DNA from: Drechslerella dactyloides
Taxonomy: Eukaryota > Ascomycota > Orbiliomycetes > Orbiliales > Orbiliaceae
Direction of reading: 5' to 3'
NCBI GenBank assembly: GCA_020064725.1
Contig: JAGTWJ010000007.1
Span: 1,426,001-1,490,000, forward strand
DNA: 64,000 nt
Part shown: piece by piece, positions 34,700 to 45,964 of the stretch
Layout of the letters: the number at the start of each line of letters is the position of its first letter
Numbering within the stretch: position 1 is the stretch's first letter
Position numbers and translations under genes: made by a program
Notes under the pieces: generated by a model
Databases searched by the model: none
Told to the model about the DNA's origin: nothing
The model's input: only the letters and a program-made list of their open reading frames with translations

Positions 34700-35302
34700 C
34701 TATCCGCCCCGGGCACCCGCGCGCATGAAACTCTCAAAGTCGACTTTCAAATGGAACGCGTCCTTGAACTTCTCTTCCTCTTCCTGCTGCTTGTTTCTCT
34801 GCGCTTTCCACCCCTTCATCCATGCAACGGCGCGGCTGATTGAACCGATTATGTTTCCCACCGTTGTACGCATATCTCTCCAGATCAAGTAGAGGTTTCG
34901 CATGGCTATTTCTGGCGATTTGAGGTTTTTCAAGAGTAGTATGACCCTGTTTGGGTGCGGGCGTAGGTTGCCAGCGCGGTCTCTCGTAGGGTCATACCCG
35001 GGCACACCCGGGATATTCAGTCCTAGGCTGGGGAAGTCGATGCTTGAATCTAGGGTGTCGATGGGCCTCCAGCGCCAGCCGATGACATGGATGCACAACA
35101 AGGGGTAGGTGGTCGCCGACGGTGGAGGTCGGACTGCCAACCTGAGATCGGGGTTGCATTTACTGTGAGGGGAGTATTCGATTTCGCGATTGTTGACCCT
35201 GATAACCCACACGCGGACAGGAATATATCGAGCCGGGAGGTTTTTAGGGAGATTGATGTAGTAGCGGCGGACAGGAGGCTCTGGGCCAGGTTGACAGACC
35301 AT
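34700..35302 (-). CDS. Orphan protein, unknown function
   Basis: A single open frame of 200 aa, starting at the first ATG after an in-frame stop. It is rich in Arg, Pro and Ile. Features seen are a beta-like N-terminal half (RYIPVRVWVIRVNNREIEYS, PLLCIHVIGWRWRP) and a basic/acidic helical tail (WMKGWKAQRNKQQEEEEKFK). There is no signal peptide, membrane segment or known motif. The sustained frame and balanced composition suggest a real gene, but another frame upstream (FGGDYINPQIWSVNL) also looks protein-like. A missing exon or a frameshift near the start is therefore possible. No family is recognised. Confidence 0.4.
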   Translation of the reverse strand: MVCQPGPEPPVRRYYINLPKNLPARYIPVRVWVIRVNNREIEYSPHSKCNPDLRLAVRPPPSATTYPLLCIHVIGWRWRPIDTLDSSIDFPSLGLNIPGVPGYDPTRDRAGNLRPHPNRVILLLKNLKSPEIAMRNLYLIWRDMRTTVGNIIGSISRAVAWMKGWKAQRNKQQEEEEKFKDAFHLKVDFESFMRAGARGG

Positions 35303-38300
35303 ATTTGCGGATTAATGTAGTCGCCGCCGAATATGGGCGTAGACGATAATGCGCGGAAGACGGTAAGAAAGACAAGATATAGATGTTGTAAGGTACGATA
35401 GTCCGGCCTGCGGGACGAGGTATGGTTTATGTTTGGATAAAATCAAGGTAGACTTGGAGGGAGCAAAGTGTCTATTAAATACTTTCGAGAGGATGGACCT
35501 TCGCAAGATTCCCTCAGCGTCTTTCTGCGTAGAGTTGGATACCAGCGGGATTCGATTCGTGGAGTGTGTTTGTGAAAGTATGATTTTGGACCTTTGAGCG
35601 TGAGGACAGAAGGGTTAAATCATGGCGATGTCGTAAGCGCCAGTGTTTATAAACGTCAGAAGTTTAGAATAATATGCTCGTATGCTCGCACCCGGACGAT
35701 AGATTGTATCCAACTGTCTTTTCACTCCCATCACCTCGACTAGGAAATAGCGCAGGAAGCAGACGGCAAAAGTATTACGGTGGTTTAACGGTCGATTTCC
35801 TTAATCTGGATTTGGAGAAGCGCCTTTAACCGTGGTGTTGTATTTTTGGTGTTTTGGAACCGTCTGCTCAGCAACGTTCCTGGCGGTGGATAGAAATTTT
35901 CTTGTTTGTAGCTTCACAGTCGCGAGCAGCTGTCATTACCAAACGTTGCAAAGTATACCTGTGAGGTGGTAGTCAGTCAGAGTATCCTTCAAGTTGCTTG
36001 ACGATTCCCATCCATGCTCACCCACCAGATTGACAGCTTTCTGCGAGATTCCTGTCCTTCGGCACCCAACGGACCGGCATAGAGCGAGATAATACCGAAT
36101 GCAGCGCAGTGGTAGGAGAAATTATCTCTTTGCTTCTCAGAGGATGCTTAATGCGTATATGGTTTGTCTCAGCGCAATGCTGCAGCGGCCTGAACCTTAG
36201 TATCTTCGGTCAGACCCGCGCGTTAAGCTTTAATAAAACCTCGTCTACTTGGGCGCAAAGCGCCCAGTGCAAGATGTGTCTGTGCTCTACTTACTGTCTA
36301 GGGAATAAAATGCAACAGCTGATAAAACTTGTGAAATTCTCGTATAAATCTTCAAATAGTCTATTGGCCCCATCTTATAATTTCGCCGAACATGTTGTAT
36401 GAGACGCCTGGGCTTTTGCGCACGTACCCATCCGCGGATCCGACGTCGAAACTCAGGGGCCCATGGGGCCGTATTTTCGTGGTGTTATCGGGCGGGTGGG
36501 GTACTAAAATCTAGCCCTGCTTGAAACCTTCTTTGGGATGTGAGGTAGGCCGGCCCGAGACTATGAGGTAGGTTTTTCAGTAAGATAACGCATCCGTTTA
36601 GAAAAAAAAAAGAATATTCTTTACGAAAGGAAAACTTTGACCAAAGGCGATCGTTGTCGAGAAAATTCCAGGCGATCATATACCAGAATTTGCAGATATG
36701 AGCTCGTAAACTGACATCAGCGGCGAAGCATGTACGCTTGAGGGTGTGAAGGTAGGATTGTAACAAAGGAGAGTATGCTTTCCTTCAGTGCATCTGGTTG
36801 GCCGGCATACGACCCGAGAATGTGGGTATGGATAGTAAATCGGAAAGACACACGGGCTGAAAGACGGGGGCAATCCGGATTTGTTTCCCGATACAAACCC
36901 AGGTTGAACGCGGGATAACCGCTAGGGTAGAGGCATGTCTGGAGACGCGGACAACCCATAAATGTGGTCGACGTCATATTCAATTGATCAAGCCTACCGT
37001 CTCGAGGACCGTTAGTCTGGGGGATGCTGACCCTCCAAGGCTTGGTCGAGGCCAGAGGACAAACTCCAAGCGCGAGCAGGTCTGGTGAGCATTCGATTGA
37101 GAGGAAACGAACTCCTTGGAGGCAAATGTTGGTCTCGGGGTCAGTAAAAGATATTCCAATGGAAAAATTTACCTGCACGAAAGATCGGATCTGGAAATAT
37201 AGGCATCCAATGCAGGCGAACGTGCGTCAATCTCAGCTTGAGCAAACTTGATATCCCCGTATGTTGTGATAGTCTCGAGGCCAGACTCGCCTGAAGTTGT
37301 GACAGAGCTGCATGCTGCACGGTGCGCCGCAAGCCATTGGTTTTCAGATCATCCCAACCAGTTGCAGACAGGGTTTTCGAGACCAGCGCCGTGTATTTCA
37401 GCTGTCGGAATGTACAGTACATATACGCAGTGTTGTGTTTTTGGTGTTGTATTGGATACTACGATGTCGCGAAAGTCCATTGGACACGAGACTAAAGATT
37501 TAGCTAATGCTTCAGGAATCCATCCAGAACTGTCATCTAAACTTCCTGAATCGATAACGGAACATTCAGCTACTATCATTGAGCCAATGGTTACCCCTCC
37601 TTACAGTCCCATGATGCCATAACGTTGGTTGGAAAAAGTTGCTGAATTCCGAGCTACAACTCGCATGCGCATGAAGCAAGGGGCTCCGGGTGCAGCGCAC
37701 ACGTCGCTCGGGGCGAAAATTCTCTCAGCCCTCCGCCTCACACCAGAGGCACTGGTTTTCGGGGTCTTTGCTATCCCCCGCGTCCTTTATGGAATTCTTT
37801 TCCTTATCCACATAGAATTGTTTCGGGGGGAAACTTAGCTATGGTGTAGTCTCAGAGCGCTATTGTGAAAGTATCCCGCCCGTCTCCAGGGCCAGTATAC
37901 ATCTGTTAATTGGGTACTCTAACATCTCGGAGGGAAATGCCTACACAAGGCCTTTGAGTGCAACTGCGATCATTAAAGTTACACACGCATTTACGCCTTT
38001 CGTCTGACATCCGGTTAATTTACTCGTGAGACACGCTCAGGCTAGCTCGATAGATCGATCTATAGATCTATACATTTACAAGGAGCAAATCAATCAATTC
38101 GATCGTCAAGATCTCTTAGATTAGATCGCCTAGCTAAACGAATGTGACGATGAGCCCAGGACTTTAATTACTCAGTGCTCACGCTTGCTAAAATACAAAA
38201 AAAGGATGACAGGTAAAATGAACATCCGTTAATAACGAACATCCATATCCATACTCGGCCGTTTCAATTGGCCGTACCCTTCCCAGAAATCCGCATCCAA

Positions 38301-38364
38301 AACGCCCACCCTAGGCAGAAACCACAGGTCAGAGAGTCCTCCAAAGCTATAAACTCGAGCACCC
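35303..38364. other. Gene-empty region, about 3 kb
   Basis: No frame here resembles a known protein. Short palindromic GATC/CTATAGATC words occur at 38048-38072. The word TAGTCTCGAGGC at 37270-37281 is shared with 55267 and 63521. Probably decayed repeat DNA. Confidence 0.4.
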
Positions 38365-38748
38365 TTACTCGGGAGCGAACGTGACGACCTCAACGTTGTT
38401 GCCAGACGGGTCATGAACGAAGGCCGCGTAGTACTTCTCGCCGTACATGGGCCGGGGACCAGCGGGTCCGTTGCATGTACCGCCGTTCTTGCAGCCGACA
38501 GCGTGGAATTCTTGGACTGCGGTGCGCGATTTGGCGTCGAGGGCAAAGTGGATGCCGTCATCGGTAGGGCCGTTCGAGATGCAGGTCATCCAGAAGTCCG
38601 GGTGTTCATCGCCGAAGCCGAGGACCATGTCGTTTTGGAAGGACATGAGGACTTTGTAGTTTAGCGGAGCCAGGGCGGCGGTGTAGAATTTTTTGGTTTC
38701 CTCCCATTTGGAGGAGTTTACGCGAATGCAGAAGTGATTGATACCCAT
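38365..38748 (-). CDS. Glyoxalase/bleomycin-resistance (VOC) superfamily protein
   Basis: A single-exon, 127-aa protein starting MGINHFCIRVNSSKWEETKK. The N-terminal INHFCIRV strand carries the first metal-ligand His (H5). Next come a central DDGIHFALDAKSRTAVQEFH segment and a C-terminal YYAAFVHDPSGNNVEVVTF that gives the second His and the conserved ligand Glu of the VOC fold. The length is that of a one-domain VOC protein acting as a homodimer. Family members act in glyoxal detoxification, dioxygenase chemistry or antibiotic binding. The substrate cannot be told from sequence. No secondary-metabolism partners are nearby. Confidence 0.88.
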   Translation of the reverse strand: MGINHFCIRVNSSKWEETKKFYTAALAPLNYKVLMSFQNDMVLGFGDEHPDFWMTCISNGPTDDGIHFALDAKSRTAVQEFHAVGCKNGGTCNGPAGPRPMYGEKYYAAFVHDPSGNNVEVVTFAPE

Positions 38749-40906
38749 CGCGGCGGGTGAGTTTGAGCAGGCACGCGTATAGCAGATTGGCGGGGTGAGG
38801 AAGCTAGCGTAGCGTGTACGTAGCTTGTGAAGGGATGGATAGCTTAGAAAGGCAGCAGTGCCGCGATGAAGATGAGGTAAGGGTTAAGATAATCGATAAG
38901 TGTCTGCGGGAGGCAGATAGGATATATACGATAACCGCAAGAGATGCAGTCAATGGCTAGGAGCTGATGGGACTGTTGTTAAGGCACTTTGTGATTGGGA
39001 TGGGGGAGGAATGGGGTCGATTAAGGGTCCAATAGCCATTAATTTATAGACTGAAAAGCAGTTAACCCCCCTCAGCCCGGCTCGCCGGCAGCCAGTACCA
39101 ATTGGCCGATATGCACAGACGAACAGGAAACAGACGGGTAGACAGGAGGTGAGGAGACGGAAGTTTCCAAGAAACGGGTCATCCAGCCGCGCACACGTAC
39201 TCACGTGTACACGCTCATCTCCGCACGTACGAGCGGGACAACATCGGCGCGACGGTACGATAAGCTCCGTCATCTATCGTCTCACCATTCCTATTCCTCC
39301 TGGCCGAGTATGTAAGCAATTAGGTCAGCCAGCACCTGAAGGAGTAAATGGGTCCAAACGAACCCACTCCATCAGGTCATATCATCCCGAGGGATGGATA
39401 AGTTAGGACCAGGCTTCCATGCGGGTTGTCGCTGTTGCATCTTGGCGAACTTAGTCATCCGGCTGATGAGTCATCATGCAAGCCTCGTCGGTTCCCATTG
39501 GCCGTTCCGTGTGTGAAATGTGCTTGCTATAGCGCTATCACACTAGGGTTTTCTACAGATGGAAGGAAAGGAACGGCGAAGCAGGGAAATGGTTCGAAGC
39601 TAGCAAGGTTCGAATGCATTAAGGTAATGGATTGTCGATTAACCCCGCATTTGAATTTGCCGTGTGTGGTCGACGGAAAGGAAAGATCCCGTGCGCCGAT
39701 TTTGATGATGTAGCTGGAATGCCAATCTGCGGCTGGCATGCATGAACGGGAGAAATTATCGATCCCCCAAGGATTAGAAGCCGGGTTGTGGGGATCGGAA
39801 TGTACTCATTGGCCGGCACCACGACAAGCCGCTTGCTCGAGAAACCTACCTTCGCCGAAGAAATGATGCCTGAAGTTTGAAGGAACAGCAGGCTGAGATC
39901 CGGTTCGCTACCTAGCGAGGCTCCCGCTCGAGACCTTTGTTTCCAGATGATGATTGCGTCCACGAGACCGGAGCGGGAGGGCGGAAAAGAATTCCGCTCA
40001 TGTGGTCTCGTGAACCGGACCCTTTTCCTACACTGTGCGAGCTGGCGGCTAGAGATTGCTGGTCTGTCAAGTGCATTCTTACTCGCTATCACAGGGCCTT
40101 GCAAGGCTGCACGGAGGTCTAGATGTACGGCAAAGCAGTTTTGAGGAAGCTTCCAATTGATTATTGTACGAAAAAATTCTTGTACGATAGTGGACGTGAG
40201 TCTAGCTAGTATACTAACTAGACAAAAAAATGCTGGGAATCAGACGTACGTCCCCATCGTAGAAAGCGCTCACCAGCAGAAACGCAAGCTAGAAGGGATA
40301 CGAAATAATATTGTTTAATGCCAGCGAAAAGCATGCATTCGTCGCGCGAACGGAACGGAATGGAATATATTGGCGGGTGTCGGGGAGTGTAAATGTCCCA
40401 GAACTGATCTGATTCGGACCCGAAAGACTAGACAGATAGATGGGATCGGAGCCATGCAACCCTCTCAGGTCGCACAACAGGCCGTGTCGACGGCCCTCCC
40501 GGGATAAGTTAATATATCGAGAGAGACCGGACAGTCGGCGGACACCGGCCCGTGCCGGTGTATAGACATAGACATCTCGGTAGCGAATCTCTTCACTACG
40601 AAGTGAATACGCATAAGGTGAAAGAAAAAGCTAAAAGCTGGATTGTAGAGGTCAACGTTAGCACTCAAGCGTCCTTTTGTACCACGACTCCCGCTGTCAA
40701 GTCGGAAGATCGGAAAGAAGAGAGAGAACCGCATACCTTGACCCCAGGATAGCAAGGTGATCCACCACGAAACGCCCGATCGAATAACAAAACCTCGCCA
40801 AACCCGCCCTCAGCAAGATAACGACATTCGCTCGTCGGAAACAAAAAGGAAACGCAACACCATCACAACTACCGCCGCCACCACCACCACATCCACCCAC
40901 CCATCG
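38749..40906. other. Gene-empty region with small hairpin
   Basis: About 2.2 kb with no supported gene. A perfect 8-bp stem (ACACCGGC / GCCGGTGT) occurs at about 40541-40560. The PDCD5 gene ends at the right edge. Confidence 0.4.
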
Positions 40907-41618
40907 CTAATCCCAATCCTCGTTCTCATCGTCGTACATCTCCCTCCGCCGCTGAAAGACAATCTTGCCTTCCTCCTTCTTCCCCGCCTCGCTCGCTCCC
41001 TCCAGCATGGCTCGTAGATCGTCGTCCGTCACCCGTTGCCGGATCTGGCCGGCTCGAGCCAGCGCGATCAGGCGGGACTCGAGCTCGCGCGCCCGGTCCG
41101 CCTTGACGAGGGCGATGCGACCGAGGCGGTCGTTGGCCTCCGGGGTTAGGATCTGGGAGAGAACGGACTTGCGGGCTTCGGCTTCGGCGCTGTGGCAACC
41201 GGTGGTTTCGTTAGCGAGTGTTCAACCTCTACCGGGAGACTGTTGACGAGGGGCGGATGCACGTCCATGTGCGTGCGTGCGTGCGTGCGTGTGTATGTAT
41301 TGGCAGATGGCAGGTATGAAGGCAAGCAGGCAGGGAAGACAGTAGGCAGGGCAGGGAAGAAGGTAGGAAGGTGCGTGCGTGAGTCCATGGCAGTGCGGAC
41401 GCGGTGGTAATGTGCTTGCATCGTGGGGGGCCCATGGATGGAATCATCAACCAAAGGGCTGGATGGAAGCAGCTGTTTATTTGCTGCACCTCAGGAAATA
41501 AAACCTACCTTTGCTGGTCGCCGCTGCCGCCGTCACCGTTGCCGGGCGAGGCTGCATTCTCCTGCTGGAGCTGCTGCAGGCGAGCCTGCCGGATCTTCTG
41601 GAGGTCGTCGTCGTTCAT
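40907..41618 (-). CDS. PDCD5 / TFAR19-family DNA-binding protein
   Basis: There are two exons, 41618-41509 and 41189-40907, with a large 319-bp intron, giving 130 aa. The N-terminal helix (MNDDDLQKIRQARLQQLQQE), the core SVLSQILTPEANDRLGRIAL followed by VKADRARELESRLIALARAG and QIRQRVTDDDL, then the acidic tail ending DDENEDWD, match the PDCD5 family (yeast YMR074C). These are compact three-helix proteins found from archaea to animals. They are linked to cell death in animals, and in fungi the role is poorly known. The intron carries a GTGC-rich microsatellite at about 41270-41300. The insert ASPGNGDGGSGDQ in the N-terminal helix is fungal-like. Confidence 0.92.
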
Positions 41619-44074
41619 CCGAGCGACTTGGGAGCCACAGTGCTGTGTCTTGAGCGAGGTGAGGAGGAGGTTGGAAAGGAAGGAAAGAAGTGCAGGGCTG
41701 ATGGAAGTTTATGTTTGAGCGGGCGGGCCAAGCCAAGGCTTGCGCAATTGCTAGTTTAAGTGCGGGGCCCCCCTCGTAAAATAACACAAGGGGCAACACA
41801 CAATGCGAGGTTGGGCGTCATGCAGCCCCGTTTGCATTTTTCGCATGAATGGGAACTTTTTCGCCGGGTGCATATCGCGGCGCTATTTCCTGCGTCCGGG
41901 GAAGGCTACTTTATATATTTCTGCACACGAAAGCGGAATCGACTCGATAATTATCGCCCGAGTAACCAGCACTTACCACTGGGGCAGGTGCGGCTGTATG
42001 TATGTATATGTCATGTAATGTCATGTAATGTACGGCTGTCTGTGCTGTCTGTCTGTCTGCTGTCGTGCCCTGATTTGCTCCACCGGTTCCTGAGGTACAC
42101 AATGGTAATGTACGTACATTGTGCAGGCGTGCATGAGGTTTTATCAGAGTTAAATTATATTGAACGTTGCGCTTCACGAAGCTAGCTGCGACAGTTCGGA
42201 CCGGCTGCTGATACACGCACGCTGCTAACTAATACCATTTAATTTTCTCGATCGGGTAAATATACACCCCAATCAATGCGACACCAGCATACTGTCACTT
42301 TTTCAATTCCCTTGCGACTTCGTTAAAGCAAACATGCTATTTCGCCCAAACAATACAGTATTTGTTTTCCAAAACATCGTTTGTGCATATTTACAATCGC
42401 TTAGTAAATTTAAATAATTCCCAGTGCAATTGATACAAATTCGATTATTTTTCCTGAATGATGTGATTGATGCGATGCTTGCCGAGTGCGAGCTCACACG
42501 TCGATCGATCGCCGGCGGGCATGCGAAACGAGCGCATATACATACGGTATGCTGGGCCTCGACCTGCCATGCGCATGCATCAGCCTATTATAATTACACG
42601 TATTTTGATACACCGAAATTTATAATTATATCGAATCGCGAACAAATATTACCCCTGTACCTACATGCTGCATCACTACCGACAGACATCTGCAGCCTGT
42701 ACATAGCTAGCTACGAATACGATCGCAGTGCCGCATGTTAACATTATTATAATACCGATGCCAACCCTGCTGATCCCATTGTAATATATTTATTATACTA
42801 TATACCTACGTAATGTATATGTAGCAAGTAAAAGTTACATGTATATCGCTCGCTCGCTCACAACAGATCATCCCACCTACACCTAACTGGTCGTTTCTAT
42901 CCAGCTCGCCTTCAGCAAGTAAGAGGTGATTATTCCGACTCTTCGAACAAAACACATTGATCAACAACAGGTATGCCAGGTGAGTTTTGAGCAGATACGT
43001 AGCAAGCAAGCTCGCCGGCCGTATGATCCCATCTGGCCAATCGTCCACGCCCCAGCGGACAGTTTTGCCATTAACATAACGCTGCCGTCCATCTCGGACT
43101 CGCCCACCCTCCCGATAGCTGAGCTCTAAGCGAACACGGCAAGCCACTGCTCATAAGCCTTTTCACAATACTGTGCTCCATGGGACGGAGAACGCGTGGT
43201 TGTATATGTAAGTTAGCTTTTTCTTTTCTGCTATCGATATAGGATTCCCCGTTTGAGTTCCAGGCCTTTTCTTTTCTTTTCTTTTGCCCTTTGTTTTCCT
43301 GCTTTTGGACGGTGGTGCTGTTCTTGGTGAGGGTTGGCCGTCGGTCAGTCGGTCAGGCTGTGAAGGTGCCCCGCATATTTGATTTTTGGCAGTGCTTGGT
43401 TGCAAGAAAGAAAGAACGGGCGGAGCGATTGATGCCAAAGCGGTGGTAGAGGGGCAGTCTGAGGCAAGCAAGCAAGCAAGCAGAGAGGAATAAGGAAAGA
43501 AAGGAAGAAAAGCTTGAAAGGCAGTGTTCAAGGGAAAAGAATTGTTTCCTTCTTCCTGCAGCGTTTGGTACTATTTTTCCGGCTGCCTGCCTGCCGAGTT
43601 CCTTCGTTCGTCCGTTCGCTCAATACTGCTCGTTCGTCCCTTGTGTCGTGTGGGTAGCATACATACATACTTACTTACATACATACAGTCTTACCTACCG
43701 GGCCTGTCGGACGATATTACTATTAGTTATATGCAGCTTGCTTCCTTGCCCGCCGTTGCGACTAGGCGGACACAACGGACCACTGACATACCGGACGGAC
43801 AGCCAGACCCGCTCTTTTATTTTTCGAATTGGTGGGTACCTATTGACTGTTTCTCTTTTCATGATTTGTTATTTGTTATTTTTCAATTTCTGGGGTTTTA
43901 TTGTTATATCTATTCACGCCGGCTGTTCGGTTGACGTCTGTTGCCTGCTAGCTTTCCCCCTCTTCTTGATACTTGATCGATCCCGCTTTTCGCTTTCGAT
44001 CCCGGAAGGACAGGAAGGACGGACCGAGGACAATCAAAAGGGATTAGAAGAAGCCGTTTCTTCCCCCCGCCACG
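41619..44074. other. Intergenic region upstream of the deaminase-like gene
   Basis: About 2.4 kb with microsatellites: TGTCATGTAA repeats at about 42007-42030, TTTTC runs at 43266-43286, CAAG repeats at 43465-43482 and CATA/CTTA repeats at 43660-43688. No gene is supported. The last 100 bp should be the 5' UTR of the next gene. Confidence 0.4.
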
Positions 44075-45964
44075 ATGCTCCAGGTTCTCAGAGTCCGGAC
44101 TCGTCCCTTCCGCGACATCTTCTCCCGCCGCGACGCTCCCGACGGCAGCGACGGCGGTGCCTTCGCGGCGGCGAAGGAAAAGCCCGCCCGGCCACCGCTG
44201 TCCAAGGCCTCCGCCATCGTCCGCACGATCACCCTCCACCCGAGCTCCAAGTCCCTCGACCTCGACCGCAAGCAGATATTCGTCATCCAGCACAACAAGC
44301 GCGACGACAGCGCCCTCGGCCTTTCCTTGTCGTCGTCGGCGAACTTTACGATCCAGGAATGCCTGTACACCATCTACCTGATCGAGCAGGCGCTGCCGCG
44401 GCCGATGCCGCGTGAGAAGGCCGTGCCAACGTACTACAGCATCCTCGACCGCGAAGGGTGGTTCCCGCGGCCGCTCGCGACGTTCTACCAGCCTACGTTC
44501 AGCGAGATCCTCGAGACGCTGGCCAAGCTGTGCGTCCACCGCACCGGCGGGCAGACCGTCGCTTCACAGATCGCATTCGTCAAACCCGTCGGACACACCC
44601 GGCAGCGCGTCATCTTTACGCTGTGCGGCGACGAACTGGAGCCGCGGCTGACGACCGAGTATCTGCGCGAGGTGTGGGACGCCTGCCGCCGCCTGCAGAG
44701 TCTGTACCCGCCCGTCCTCAAGCGCAACGGGCGCGACGTGCCGTATCCGAACTACGCGCCGTACCGCGAGGCGGAGAAGGAGCTGCTGGGGATCGTGGTA
44801 ACGCACACGATCGAGCGGATCAAGCGGCGGGTGATGAAGTGGCACAACCGCTTCCGCGGCGTGGCGCAGCAGTTCGAGCGCATGGAGGGCCGCAGCGCGA
44901 CCGTCGACCTCATGAAGTCGTTTATGAACGTGCTCACGCGCTTCCTCCGGCTGTTATACGGTTTCTTCGAGCCGTTCCGCACCATCGGGATACCCGCGGG
45001 GCTGCACCCGACCATCACGCTGATACTGTCGGAGATGTACCGGGATGTGATGAATTGCCTGCGCGAGTGGTATCCCTGGGAGGCGTGCAGTCCCGAGGTG
45101 CGCGATCTGGCGGACCACTCGCTGTTCACGGTTATGGATAACTCGGTCGTGCGGATGCAGTATTCGTGCGACGGGTTCGTGTTCAGCAAGTACATTCGCA
45201 AGGTGCTCGAGCCGGTTATCCTGACGAAGAAGCTGGTCGAGGTGTCGAGCGAGTGGCGCTGGCGGGCGGCGCTGGCGGCGGAGCCCGTTTTTCGGGTCGT
45301 CGAAGCGAGCGAGCGCTCGGTGAAGGGGCAGACGGTGGACCTGCGCGGGCCGAAGCACGTGCGCGAGATGGTGCAGCGGGTGCTCACGAAGGAGATGGAT
45401 GTGACGAAGCGGCCGACGGGGATGTTTGGCAAGGCCGCGCCGCCGGACGACGAGGTTGGCAAGGTGTGGAAGCAGGTGAAAGGCGGCCTCGTGCGGCCGA
45501 GCGGCGCCGCGCGCAAACCGCCCAAGTTCCACCGGCTGCATCCCGAATGCGAGCTGGCCGAGCGGTTCTGCCAGCTGTCGACGTACGATTTCCGGAGGGT
45601 GCGCTCGCAATCCGAGCTCGACCGCGTCGACTACACGCCCTACGAGTCCGTGGCGGTGTCGCGCCCGCCGTGCCGCGCCTGCAAGACGTGGTTCATGGCG
45701 TACCTCCAGCGGGTGCGGTCGTCCGAGGAGACGTCGTTCGTGATGAACTCGAGCACGCGGCAGAAGCGGCGGCGGCACCGCCCGCTGTACCTAGCCTTCA
45801 CGGACCGGTCGGCGACCGAGCCCGTCGACGCGACGCAGTACAATTGGATCGGGCCGAAGCTGGAGCTGACGCTCGACGCGCGGGTGAAGGAGTGGATGAC
45901 GAACCAGCTGCGGCTGCAGGCGTCGAACCGGGCGGGGCTGCTATCATCCGGCGGTGCGCGGTGA
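44075..45964 (+). CDS. Fungal protein with zinc-deaminase-like C-terminal motif
   Basis: A single GC-rich exon of 629 aa with no introns, unlike most neighbours. The N-terminal 60 residues are basic and Ala/Pro-rich. Residues about 80-400 are helical (ANFTIQECLYTIYLIEQALP; EKELLGIVVTHTIERIKRRV; LMKSFMNVLTRFLRLLYGFF). Near the C-terminus come RLHPECELAERFC, with H489-x-E491, and RPPCRACKTWFMAYL, with P532-C533-x-x-C536. This HxE...PCxxC arrangement is the zinc site of the cytidine-deaminase fold. It resembles the fungal OTT_1508-type deaminase family, in which a long helical N-terminus precedes such a domain. If active it would deaminate a base in nucleic acid or a nucleotide. Activity and substrate are not shown by the sequence. 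The catalytic Glu and all three zinc ligands appear intact. Confidence 0.65.
   Translation: MLQVLRVRTRPFRDIFSRRDAPDGSDGGAFAAAKEKPARPPLSKASAIVRTITLHPSSKSLDLDRKQIFVIQHNKRDDSALGLSLSSSANFTIQECLYTIYLIEQALPRPMPREKAVPTYYSILDREGWFPRPLATFYQPTFSEILETLAKLCVHRTGGQTVASQIAFVKPVGHTRQRVIFTLCGDELEPRLTTEYLREVWDACRRLQSLYPPVLKRNGRDVPYPNYAPYREAEKELLGIVVTHTIERIKRRVMKWHNRFRGVAQQFERMEGRSATVDLMKSFMNVLTRFLRLLYGFFEPFRTIGIPAGLHPTITLILSEMYRDVMNCLREWYPWEACSPEVRDLADHSLFTVMDNSVVRMQYSCDGFVFSKYIRKVLEPVILTKKLVEVSSEWRWRAALAAEPVFRVVEASERSVKGQTVDLRGPKHVREMVQRVLTKEMDVTKRPTGMFGKAAPPDDEVGKVWKQVKGGLVRPSGAARKPPKFHRLHPECELAERFCQLSTYDFRRVRSQSELDRVDYTPYESVAVSRPPCRACKTWFMAYLQRVRSSEETSFVMNSSTRQKRRRHRPLYLAFTDRSATEPVDATQYNWIGPKLELTLDARVKEWMTNQLRLQASNRAGLLSSGGAR

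Noticed and set aside
38365..41618. VOC protein and neighbours as part of a secondary-metabolite cluster
   Set aside because: No polyketide synthase, peptide synthetase, terpene cyclase, P450 or cluster regulator occurs in the window, and the nearest gene is the PDCD5 homologue.
42806..43147. 113-codon - strand frame
   Set aside because: Neither family resemblance nor splice or promoter context; surrounding DNA is microsatellite-rich.
44752..45778. Long - strand frames (257 and 274 codons) over the deaminase-like gene
   Set aside because: GC-rich codon use opens the other frames. Their Arg/His/Leu-rich composition and lack of motifs mark them as shadows.
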